Source: Eupeodes corollae (lineage: Eukaryota; Arthropoda; Insecta; Diptera; Syrphidae). Taken from it: DNA of 64,000 bases. Both the position numbers and the translations under genes were made by a program. Location of the stretch: NCBI RefSeq assembly GCF_945859685.1, contig NC_079147.1:185983174-186047173 (forward strand), read 5' to 3'. Shown here piece by piece: positions 34,858 through 44,830 of this stretch. Under the pieces are notes generated by a model, which worked only from the letters and a program-made list of their open reading frames with translations, did not search any database and had not been told where the DNA came from. Within the stretch, counting starts at the first letter, position 1. The number at the start of each line of letters is the position of its first letter.

Positions 34858-35334
34858 TGGAGCGGGTCGAAATGCTGTATTTTAAAATACTGTATAGTCA
34901 AAATTCCGAATGATACTGTACATACTATATGGTCTGTGGTCATAGCATAATACTGTATGGTTAATATTCTGTATAATAATAATAATACTGCGCCTCAAAA
35001 TGCTGTATTGTTTAAAAACTGTATAATTCTGAAAGTTTTGACAGATCAATTAGTTTGGAGTAATTGTTTATGCAATTGTTGATTATGATAGGAACAATTC
35101 ATATACAAATATGAGAAACACAAACAACTAAGAAGAAAATGAGAAAGAGAAAATAAGTAGAAGATACAATTTACATTGGGCAAGTTCAGGCGAGATAAGG
35201 GACTTGAAAGTAAGGCAAGTTTCTAGTATCTGGTTGGCCAGCTGCCAAAAATTTGCCTTCCAATTAAGGCAACTTCATTGGAAATTTGACTGGAAAGTTA
35301 GTAATCTATTTCTGTCGAAATGATAGTTGATAAT

Positions 35335-36574
35335 AGCCGCGTTTTATTATCACCATGATCTGATCCGGATCTTGGATTATCATGCATTACAACAACAACA
35401 CAAGATCCTGCTTTGTGTTTGGATCTCAATTTGAGATCCAAAATTTAATTCTTTTTTTCACAACAAGGAGCGCTCTATCATTGTGATTTCACATGTAAAT
35501 GTTGGTATCATTGCAAACAAATTAAATAAAACCTGTATTGCCATATAAACATTTTAATTTGACTGAAATAAAATATTTTTAAAAATAAAAAGCGAGAAGC
35601 TTTATATTTATTTATTTGGTATATAATCCATGAAATAATTAGATATTTTAACAAACCTAATTAATTGGTGAAATTCAAATAATTAAGTCCAAAAAATGTA
35701 TATTTGACATAATTTATGGGTAATATTTTGCCCAAAAAAAAGGAACAAAAAAAATCATTGAGCAAAATGTTCTATGGGCAACCCTGCTTTAAATGTCAAA
35801 AAACATAAATAAAATCGAGAAAGCTGCAGCAGAAAAAAATGTTGAAAATACTTTTACATGGGAATTTTTTGAAATCATTCTTTAAATTGAAAATGGTTGT
35901 AAGAAACACTTAGGTGACATAAATTAGAACTCAGAACCGTCTGAACCATCTCAATTAAGAGAGTAGTTTTGAAATGACGGTGGGTTGTATGTAACACTTT
36001 TAAGAATTTTGTATGATTTTCTCTCGAAATTCTTGGAAGTGTTACGTACAAACCACTGTCATTTCAAAACTGCTCTCTTTATTGAGATGGTTTAGACGGT
36101 TTTGAGTTCTAATTTATGTCACCTAAGTGTTTCTTACAACCATTTTTAATTTAAAGAATGATTTCAAAAAAATCCCATGTAAAAGTATTTTCAACATTTT
36201 TTGATTTTTGTGATTTACACATTTTCAGAAGTTGTGGAGCTACAACTGGAACTTGAATCATCATCGATAAGATTCAATAGGGATAAAATTGAATTGTTTG
36301 ATTCTTCGCTTTCATCACTTTCAAATAAAAACTGCAAATTATAAAAGTTTTTAAAAGAGAAAAGAAATAAAAATTAAACTGAATACTTCGATCAACCACA
36401 GCAGCTTCCATTTTGGGTATTTATTTATATTTTTTTTGCTTCGAAATGTCACTTTTGAAAGAACGAATTTGACACTGCTACCAAACTTAAAATAATAAAA
36501 AATATGATGATCCAATGCTGTTTTATTATCATGATCTGATCCGGATCAGATCACGGTGATAATAAAACGCGGCT
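35335..36574. mobile_element. TIR element (AGCCGCG ends) with a long internal palindrome
   Basis: The left end AGCCGCGTTTTATTATCACC and continuing ATGATCTGATCCGGATC is mirrored at the right end with one mismatch, giving about 36-bp inverted repeats. AAT flanks each side (35332-35334 and 36575-36577), a 3-bp target duplication compatible with PIF/Harbinger. Near the right end the minus strand has a short acidic, Ser-rich reading (FESDESEESN, DDDSSSSCSS) preceded by an acceptor-like TTTGCAG and an upstream ATG at 36411. This could be the start of a lost transposase. The superfamily call is tentative. Confidence 0.7.
35836..36202. repeat. 367-bp near-perfect palindrome (two ~175-bp arms)
   Basis: Arm 1 (35836 to about 36010) and arm 2 (about 36028-36202) are reverse complements at more than 90 percent identity by eye, separated by a loop of about 17 bases (GTATGATTTTCTCTCGA). 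Matching words include AACACTTAGGTGACATAAAT and TACTTTTACATGGG. A transcript would fold into one long hairpin. Confidence 0.9.
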
Positions 36575-37064
36575 AATGTTTTTTTATTCAACTAAAAGCT
36601 GAACTTTGTTACGCTATGATTTATTTATTTTCTGTTTTTGTACTATGAACTTATAGTAGAGGTTTGTGAAGTAAAGTTCTGAATTCGAAACTCATGGAAT
36701 TTTAAAAACTCTCATTCTTTTTGTGTTATGTTATTTTAAAGACTTGTGAATTATCATAGGTATTATATGTTATTTTTCAAGGGAAGCATATTAGAAGATT
36801 TTACTAATGAAAAATTATTAGATGTTTTCTTTTAAAAAAAAAAGTGTTCTGTTTTCAAAATTCTGTATTTCAAAATGCTGTAAATAAGAATAACAAACAA
36901 ACATCGTTTTGATAATGTAAAAAGTGTTTTTTTTTTACATTGTGAAAACGATTATTATTTTGAGAAATATTTCAAATACAGTATTATGATCGATTCAGTA
37001 TTTCATTCCCACCCCCCTAAATATATAGCTCAATTGTTGCTGCAGTCCTATACTTTTACGACTA

Positions 37065-38790
37065 AAACTAAAATTTAACTAATATAGAACTGATGGAGAT
37101 GATATTGGCCCATTTAAAATGCCAACTATAAAACAAAATTGCAAAAACTTTCTATGACTGGTGAGTGTTGGAAGGTTTATTAAATCGAGCCCTTGAAAAT
37201 AAGGGGAAAGTGTCTGTTCATGTGACCATGGAACAAGAAGAAGCCAGAAACGCATACATCATCTCTGAAAGTCCTGCTATCTGAAATGAGCGACTTTATT
37301 CAAGTATAGGTCTTACAAATGAAACAAAAGAAAGTTTAAGAACGTAAGGGTCACGGAAATCCGCGACCGAATATCTTCATGAATCCTAGGATCCTATTAG
37401 CTTTTTTAACTATGTATCAAGAATCAAGAATAACACTTAAATAAAAAAAACAGACTTTTTACCTTAATGACGTACGAAACGTTTAATTAAAATTAACTTT
37501 TTTGCTTGCAAAACTCATGATTTTACACTTGTCAACATTCAAAACGAGACGATTTTTATTGAACCATTCCCTTAACATTAACCAATCTTTTCGCAAAAGT
37601 AAACAAGTTAATTTTATACTTTTGAACAGCTTAATGACATCAGCATAAACCAATTTTATAAATAAAAATGGACATAAATGGTTTTCCCGAGAGACGCCAA
37701 AATTTACAACAAATTGATCTGAATACTCATACGAAATACCACACTGTAGATTCTGTTTTTGAAATACGATGAGATAAAATTAAAGAAGTTGATGTTAATA
37801 CCTTGATTGTTTAGTTTAAAAATGAATGTATTGTGACAAAATTTGTTAAAGGCTTTACTTACTTCAGTAAATAAACAATCGACTTCTCCACTTACTAACT
37901 TCAGTAAACAAACAATCGACTTGTCCATGTTTTTCAAAAACATCTACACAAAAGGACGTAGAGTTAAATAAATTAGGAACTGTAGATCTCTTTTCAACGA
38001 AATCGTTCTGATTATCACATATAATTGAATATTGAAGTACAATGAAAGCACATTACATACAATAGACTCAAACAGTGTTGGTACAGATAATTTAGCTAAA
38101 GGTCTGTAGTTGACAACTTCATTTTTATGAACTTTCTTGTGCACATGTATATTGAATGCAGTTTTTAAATATTAGGAAAAAACGAACTATTTAAGGACTC
38201 ATTTAAGAGAACACTTAACGAATATGATAACAAAGTAACGCACTTTTTTTAAGATGGAGTATGGTCCACCATCAAGTTCTGGTCTAAAACACTCATGCAA
38301 TTTTATGATACTCTGCGCAATAGTATGTTCCTTTATTTCAAATGAGGAAAATTTACATCAAAAGAAGAGGATTAAGAACTGTTGTTATCGTTTGTATCTG
38401 TGAAAGCTTCTTTGAAGATGTTTGCAAACATGTTTGCGATAACCTTAGTCCTAACCTTAGGGTAGCCACTAGTCTTCCTTTTACAGTTTACGAATTTCCA
38501 GAAACTGTCTGGATTAGAATTATTGTCGCTTTCTATTTTAGAAATATAACTATCATATAAAAAATTAGAATACTCAATGAATAATCGTTTTAGAATCAAA
38601 CAAATTTCATAATCTTCATCAGCTCTTGTCCTTTTTTTTATTTTGTATATTTTGAGATGTGGATCGAACCATGGAGGTACATTTGAGTTACTACGAGCCC
38701 TTTTAAGAGGAATTGTTTTGTAAAAACAGCTAAAGAGTGTATTATTTAAAGCCTGCACAAATCGGTTTCCCCAACGTTTAGTTCCTTTTT
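37065..38790 (-). mobile_element. LINE of CR1/jockey type, decayed (minus strand)
   Basis: Reading downward from 38790: NVPPWFDPHLKIYKIKKRTR and NPDSFWKFVNCKRKTSGYPK (38390-38690), the pre-RT linker. Then NEVVNYRPLAKLSVPTLFES (RT motif 1) at 38070-38125, VDCLFTEVSKAFNKFCHNTF (motif A) near 37830-37890 and LVYADVIKLFKSI (motif C, YADD changed to YADV) near 37630. RLVLNVDKCKIMSFA follows near 37515. The thumb lies near 37290-37420, with ANRILGFMKIFG. Motif B is missing and many frames are broken. A 57-bp stretch (KPSIVCL...) is duplicated near 37850-37930. Confidence 0.85.
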
Positions 38791-40149
38791 AATTTACTAT
38801 CATATCTCTTAAAAATTATAAAAGATGTCAACTGAAACTTCAAAGCTTTGAAAAAAGAATCTTAAGTGTCTTATATAACATTAAATTTCTGCTCGATATT
38901 AAAAGAATAATGGATTTCAATTACCTTTTTTATGTATTCACCTCAAAATTTTTCAGGAAGAAAAGATCAAGTTAATTATGCCGTTCAATTTGTACACAGC
39001 GAATTTCTTCCTTATGTTAGGCATGTAAAAATATATCTAGTAAATATATTTCTCTATGATATTAGGGCCGGTACAAGTCTTAGAATTAGTACTCGAATCG
39101 GTATCAACTCATTTTTCATAATTTGGAACTGAATATTAGCTAGAACTCGTTTTTTAGCAAGTATGTTCCTAAAGCTAGCTCGAATCTAGTTAATTTAGCA
39201 GATATCGAAATTGAATCGGTACCAAATGCTTTTTTCACAGAAGCTATAGTTTGAATTGGATATTTTCTGACAGCAGAATCGACGGTTTAGGGCGTTTAAA
39301 TTAAATTAGACAGTTTATTCAGTTTTGTAACTTTTCGACTGCTGTTTTTTTTTCAGAAATAAGGTCATTAATTTTTGTTCATCTATAATTTTGTGTAAAT
39401 TGCTGGTAATTTTTGGTGAAAAATCAATTTAGTTTTACGTGCGAACAATATGCTTCAAAATATTTGATATGCCAAATCAATGTGAAAAATAAAATGAAGC
39501 GGATTAGTTCTTAGGACTGTTTTTTTTTTTAACTAGATCGCGTACTAGTGACGTGACGAAATGTACGAGTAAAAATTTTTTAGTAAGGACTTCGTATCAG
39601 GAGTAGCACCTTTTGCCTATCTAGACATAATACTACTCGTATGAATGTTTAGGGCTTATGTAAATAAAGTTTAAATGGTAAGTTTTTTTTTTTCAAATGA
39701 AAAATTTTTAATTTTTCATATGAAAATATAAATAGAACTAAATTAAGAAATCGATTATATTTTTATTGTAAAGAGTAAATCTTAGTAATTAAATTGATTA
39801 CTTTACCAGTTACGACTGGTTATTAAAACTGAGTATCAAAATAACATTTTTTTAATTAACAACGTTCTTGTATTGTGTCATCTAGTCTTTAATCAAATAA
39901 TTTGTCTAATTTAAATTTTTGAAAAAAAAATTCTTCGTTTGAAATTTCGGATATCCTTGACATATAAAAGTAGTAATCGAACAAAATTTATTTGATCAAA
40001 GACTATTTTCTGATGAAAAAAAAGTATGTAACATTTCAATAGGTTGTTTTGTGAAAAACATGGTTACATTTTAAAAGATGACATAATTTGAAAAATAGTT
40101 CCTTGAACAATTCTGATTAAATTTACGCTCCTGAAGTAGATTACCATCA
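38791..40149. other. AT-rich DNA; no gene recognised
   Basis: No open frame with support. 39060-39260 holds short repeated words (ATTAGCTAGAACTCG, AGCTCGAATCTAG, AATCGGTACC) suggesting old repeat sequence. Confidence 0.35.
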
Positions 40150-40272
40150 CTACTTGAAGATAAGGTACATTTTAAGTCACTGAATCTGTTATGAAATAGC
40201 TTTCCAATTAAGGCATCTTAGTCAAGAAAGATCTCCCTAACTATCAAGTCAAGTCTACGTATGTATGTACAT

Positions 40273-41726
40273 TAGAGTGACCGCAATAAATCGATTTTCG
40301 GAATTGGGTCGGGGGAACCCCATAAAATGATCAGTCCTTGCAGATTTTTAGATAGCCAAAATTTCAGCTCGATTGGATAACGGTAAATGGTGCCGACACA
40401 CGCTCAAAGTTTCAAAAAACTCTTTCCTTTCTCTGTTTTGCGAAGTAAACTAGCCCTAGCTCCCAAACAACTGTCCCTATTTAAGTTAGTACTGTTACAC
40501 ATAATTCACATGCTAAATGTTTTTACCGTCACTTACAACAATGTAGTTAGTAACCGAAAAGCTTTCAAGTCGTTGATATTGTTTAATTAGCAAAAGTGCA
40601 AGCTCGTATATTTCAATAAAAAACAAACGCGCTTTTTATTCGATTATTATTTTTAATATACAATAAATTGACCGATTAAAAATTGTGAGTGTTATTTCTG
40701 TTGTGTTTTCTACAATATTTTTAGTCATTTTAAGGATTTTACAGATATTTATTCCGTTCTTTGATATGGCATCCACATCAAATATAAAAAGCCGAACCCG
40801 TGCAAAAATATTTCTTATAGGCTATGCGTCTCATCAAATAACAGGTTGTAAATTACCCTCAAATCGTCAAGTCTGAAATGGTCAACATACTTTTGATAAG
40901 CAACGAGGCAGAAGATAACAGAGTTGTAAATCCAAGGCTTCAGAAACATCAACTTGAACAATTTTTAACAGCTGGGTTAAAAAACATTGTCAACAAGGAG
41001 ACATTGAACTTTTTTAACCGTTTAAAAATAAACGTAGATTTTCTGAAAGAACCTCCAAATCTTTGGCCCGAAAACCCCCATTTTAAGGATGGTTTCAAAA
41101 TAGTAAAATCACTTAAGGTCGTAAATGACATGGCAGAAAGAGGAGTCAAATTAATAACAGATTTTAATGACCTTTTAACAAAAGATGAGGATCAAAAGCA
41201 ATATGTTCTTCAAATAGTCAGTGAGTGCCGAAAATTGTATCCAAACGTTTCAAAATCCACTTTATGTAGACCTCTAGATTAAATTATAATCTTTGTTTAG
41301 TATTTATTTCATTTATTATGTATCAGTAAAGAAAACTGTTTTATGTTTCGTTCTCCAAAATAAAAAAAATAAAATAAAATTCCTTGAAAAAATACGATAT
41401 CTATCAATTTTATCAAAATTTTCTTATTTTTACGTAAATTTATTCATGATATTTGTATTGAGTATTGACAAAAGTACTACCTTTAATTAAGTACATAAAC
41501 AGTGACAATACGGTCAGCTGTTTGGGAGCTCGATCTAATTTTATTCGTAAAACAGGGAAAAATCGGAGATTTTTGAAACTTTGAGCGCGTGTCGGCAGCA
41601 TTTACCGTTATCCAATCGAGCTGAAATTTTGGCTAGCTAAAAATCTGCAAAGGCTGATCGTTTTATGGGGTTCCCCCGTAACGAATTCGACAAAAAAAAA
41701 TTTCTTCGGGAGTTGCGGTCACCCTA
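40273..41726 (+). mobile_element. DNA transposon with ~210-bp TIRs and 8-bp target duplication
   Basis: Left end TAGAGTGACCGCAA, right end the complement of TAGGGTGACCGCAA. The inverted homology continues through GGGGGAACCCCATAAAA, GATTTTTAGATAGCCAAAAT, TTCAGCTCGATTGGATAACG and CAAACAACTG, about 210 bp per arm. ATGTACAT flanks both sides (40265-40272 and 41727-41734). The 8-bp duplication is hAT-like, but the long TIR and internal protein are not a hAT type I recognise. It contains the remnant gene at 40765-41282. Confidence 0.85.
40765..41282 (+). pseudogene. Remnant transposon-encoded protein, family not named
   Basis: A first block starts at an ATG at 40765 (MASTSNIKSRTRAKIFLIGY) and runs to the LPSNRQV motif, ending in a stop at 40874-40876. 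A second block, in another frame from 40878, contains HQLEQFLTAGLKNIV, DMAERGVKLITDFNDLL and TKDEDQKQYVLQIVSECRKL, ending RPLD at a TAA. I recall blocks like AERGV-x-LI-x-DFN-x-LT-x-DE and LPSN-x-x-VL from repetitive proteins in other arthropods, but cannot name the family or show catalytic residues. The middle (and presumably the catalytic core) appears deleted between the blocks, making this a non-autonomous derivative. An intron joining the blocks cannot be excluded. Confidence 0.55.
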
Positions 41727-42119
41727 ATGTACATATGTCAAAATGGCAGTTTATCATCTTTTTCGATTCAACTTAAAGCTGAGCTTTATTACTACATATA
41801 TGATTTATTTATTTTCTTCACAACTCCATGTTATTATTTCTGTAAATGAGTAATATTTTTGTACAATACAAATTACAAATCGTGATGGACTTTTAACTTA
41901 TCTGAAAGGAGTGTTTTGTAGACCATAATGTTATTGGTAGTTTTACTATGAACTTAAGGTAGAAGTTTGTGAAGTAAAGTTCTGAACTTAAAATTCATGA
42001 CACTTGGCAAAGAATGAAAGTTGACTTCAAATAAAGTAACTTATTTTTTCTGAACCTACCCATTCTTTGAACGTAAATTCACACTATCTAGTTGCCTAAC
42101 TAGATAGATTTTCAGATTT

Positions 42120-42480
42120 GATTGGGCAGGTTTAGATAACATAAAAGAGTTGAAGTAAAGGCAAGTCTCTAGCATCTGATTAGCCAGCTTTCAAGAAAAT
42201 TGCATCCAATTTTGTTTTAAAGTTGAATGAAAAATTAGTCAAGAAAAATCTCCAATACACTACTATCAATAAAAAAACTCCCTACTTAATGTATAAGTCC
42301 ATAGAAAGTTTTGTTTTGTATTGTAACAAGGATCCTTTACATGATCGGCTGACATTTTGATGTAAGCAGACTAGACTTGATAGTAAGAGCAATTTTTCTT
42401 TACTAACTTTCCAGTCAACTTTCGAATAACGTTACTAGAAACGTACCTTAGCTTCAAGTCCCTTATGTCGGCTGTACCTC
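42120..42480. repeat. Inverted pair of T-repeat modules
   Basis: AGAGTTGAAGTAAAGGCAAG and CTCTAGCATCTGATTAGCCA at 42145-42190 are partly mirrored by CTGACATTTTGATG and ACCTTAGCTTCAAGTCCCTTA at 42350-42465. The module is thus present head to head around a centre near 42300. Confidence 0.55.
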
Positions 42481-42729
42481 CATACTGGCCATCCACTTGA
42501 AATAAATTTTTGCAAGATATGTGTTTCGAGTCTTGTTAATTTAGGCATACATTTTTTCGTTTAAAAACAAAAACTTAAAAAAGAGGCTGGGATGCGACCC
42601 ACGCTGATAACTTCCCATCCCGTCTGTCGATTTGTCTTGCTTAAAAGTTTGTCTATATGTACTAGTATCGATTTTACCAAATTTGCGTACTATTTTTTAT
42701 AGATTTTATTTTTTATGAAAAAACGGACT

Positions 42730-43860
42730 GTTGGATTTTTATATAAAAATCACTGAACATTGAAAACAATATTTTCTGTAAAATAAAATAAGTTTGAAGC
42801 CAATATTTTGAATTTTTGAAAAGCTATTTGAGTCGAAAGTAAATGTTTACCAAGTTTTAGTATTAATTCTTTTAGAGTTTTATTTTTTGTAAAAAAACCG
42901 TCAATTCGATTTGCTTCAAAATTCTATCGAATGTTGAAAACAATATTTTCTATAAGATAAAATTAGTTTGAAGCCAATATTTTATAGATTTCAAAAGATA
43001 TTTGAGTCGAAAATCAATTTTTACCAACTTTTGTTAATTTTTTTTTTAGGTATTTAATTTTTTGTACAAAAACTATCAATTCGATTTTTTTCAAAATTTT
43101 ACTAAATGTTAACAACAATATTTTTTGAAAGATAAAAGTAGTTAAAAGCCAATATCTACAATTTTTGAAAAGATATTTGAGTCGAAAATCAATTTTTACC
43201 AACTTTTATAAATTTTTTTTTAAGGTTTTTATTTTTTGTAAAAAAAACTGTCAATTCGATTTTTCTCAACATCTTTCAGAATGCTTAAAACAATATAACT
43301 TATAAGATAAAATAAGTTTAAAGTCTAACTTTCAAGTTTTTGAAAAGATATATGAATCCATATTCAATTTTTACCAACTTTTGTTAATTTTTGTTCGGTT
43401 TTTAATTTTTATAAAAAAAACTGTCAATTCGATTTTATTCAAAATTTTACTGAATTTTGACAACAATATTTTTTGAAAGATAAAAGTAAATTAAAGCCAA
43501 TATCTCAAAGTTTTGAAAAGATATTAGAGTCGAAAATCAATTTTTACCAACTTTTATTAATTTTTTTTAAGGTTTTTATTTTTTGTAAAAAAACTGTCAA
43601 TTCGGTTTTTCTCAAAATTTTATTGAATGTTGAAAACAATATTTCTTATAAGATAAAATAAGCTTGAAACCTAAATTTCGAGTTTTTGAAAAGATATTTG
43701 AATCGATATTTAATTTTTACCAACTTTGAGTAATGTTTTTTTTAGATTTTTATTTTTTATAAAAAAAACTGTCAATTCGATTTTTCTCAAAATGTTATCA
43801 GATTTTTAAAACATTATTCTCCGTTGCTCAAAATTGTTTTGGAGATGAAATCATATGTTA
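42730..43860 (+). repeat. ~174-bp tandem array inside Z copy 6
   Basis: The word TCAATTCGAT (or one-base variants) starts at 42901, 43076, 43251, 43424, 43597 and 43772, spacings of 173-175. A weaker unit begins near 42730. Each unit also holds ATTTTTACCAACTTTT, an A-rich TTTTTGTAAAAAAA block, AACAATATTT and TTTTGAAAAGATATTTGAGT. Confidence 0.9.
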
Positions 43861-44204
43861 GTCGTTAAATTTAGGAGGACACAAATTTTTTTTTCACTTT
43901 TTTTGATTTAGAAAAAAAACCGTTAGATAGATTTTTTTCAAAAAATATACATCTTTGAGATCACGTCACAGTCTATTATATAAAATTTAATTCAAGTCAC
44001 TAGTGTTTTTGGTTCGTAAGATATTTAGGGTTAACCAAAATTTTCACCTTTTTTTCAAACTACTATGGTAAAAAAACCACCTACGCAATTTTCTTGAGAG
44101 CCCTTTCTGCATCTTTCTGCCTTATTATCTGTATAACAAAATTTAGTTGAAGTCGATATCTCTTCTGGTTCTTGAGCTATGGACGACGAAAAAAATGTAG
44201 CGAA

Positions 44205-44262
44205 CGTACGGACGTACGGACGTACGGACGTACGGACGTACGGACGTACGAACGTACGTACA
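44205..44262 (+). repeat. (CGTACGGA)n microsatellite in Z copy 6
   Basis: CGTACGGA repeats five to six times, then degenerates to CGTACGAACGTACGTACACA. Equivalent positions of other Z copies carry shorter CGTA/CATA steps. Confidence 0.9.
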
Positions 44263-44404
44263 CACGCACGCACAGACATCTTTCTAAAAATATTTTATTT
44301 CGACTCTAGGGACCTTGAAACGTCGAGAAATGTCAAAATTTTTAATTTGACAAATCGGACCCATTACAATAACTTCCTATGGGAAGTTAAAAAAGCATCA
44401 TTAA

Positions 44405-44830
44405 GTTACACATTTTTTAGGGAGTTGGGGTCGAAATACTGCGGTTCATAAGTTAATTAAGTCAAAATTCTATATGAACTTAATTCTGTATGGTTTTGTT
44501 TTTTTATACATTTACATCATTTTGAAGTACAGAATCCTTAAAAGGGTTGTTATTTTTCAAGTCTTAAGTGACTGTTATCATCAATATATCAATGTTTTGA
44601 CATAATGGCAAGGTTGAGGCGACTTGAAAGTAAGGCAAATTTCTGGTATCTAATTGGCTAGCTGTCAAAAAATTACATTTGACTGGAATGTCAGTCAAAA
44701 AGAATCTCCCTAAATATCAAGTCAAGTCAGATCATGTCAAAATGACAGAAATACATGTTTTTTTATTCAACTAAAAGTTGAACTTTATTTTTCTATGATT
44801 TTTTTGTTTTCTGTCCAATTTTATTTAATA
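44405..44830. repeat. T-repeat copy without nested insertion
   Basis: GGAGTTGGGGTCGAAATACTG near 44411 matches the left end of the element at 34858. GACTTGAAAGTAAGGCAAAT, TCAAGTCAAGTCAGATCATG and TTTTTTATTCAACTAAAAGT follow in the order used to infer the interrupted copies. Confidence 0.6.

Larger units (their letters stand above)
34858..37018. mobile_element. Host repeat T: inverted-repeat element carrying a nested element
   Basis: Left boundary GGAGCGGGTCGAAATGCTGT with repeated TACTGTAT words; right boundary is the approximate complement (ACAGTATTATGATCGATTCA, then CATTCCCACCCCCC). It also contains GGGACTTGAAAGTAAGGCAA and TTTTTATTCAACTAAAAGCT modules that recur near 40150-42060, 42120-42480 and 44405-44830. 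It is split by the 1240-bp element at 35335-36574. No coding potential was seen; the ends are diverged and approximate. Confidence 0.55.
40150..42060. mobile_element. Host repeat T-related copy interrupted by a TIR element
   Basis: The left part (AAGATCTCCCTAACTATCAA, GTCAAGTC) and the right part (ATGTCAAAATGGCAG, TTCAACTTAAAGCTGAGCTT) join into the order seen uninterrupted at 44690-44790. The break is filled by the 40273-41726 element. Further right, GTAGAAGTTTGTGAAGTAAA matches 36655-36680. Confidence 0.6.
42577..44394 (+). repeat. Z repeat, copy 6 (longest copy)
   Basis: Begins AAAAAAGAGGCTGGGATGCG, with ACTTCCCATCCCGTCTGTCG. It continues through a regular ~174-bp tandem array, a conserved right module (CTTGAGCTATGGACGACGAA, TCTTTCTAAAAATATTTTAT, GTCGAGAAATGTCAAAATTT) and ends ACTTCCTATGGGAAGTTAAA. 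The right end contains a small hairpin AACTTCC-TAT-GGGAAGTT. No plausible coding region. Confidence 0.9.

Noticed and set aside
44205..44262. Possible CRISPR-like or structured repeat array (CGTACGGA)
   Set aside because: Units are 8 bp with no spacers and sit inside a eukaryotic interspersed repeat; it is a microsatellite.
42577..44394. Classifying the Z family as a Helitron
   Set aside because: A terminal hairpin is present but the 5' TC and 3' CTRR hallmarks were not found, so it is left unclassified.
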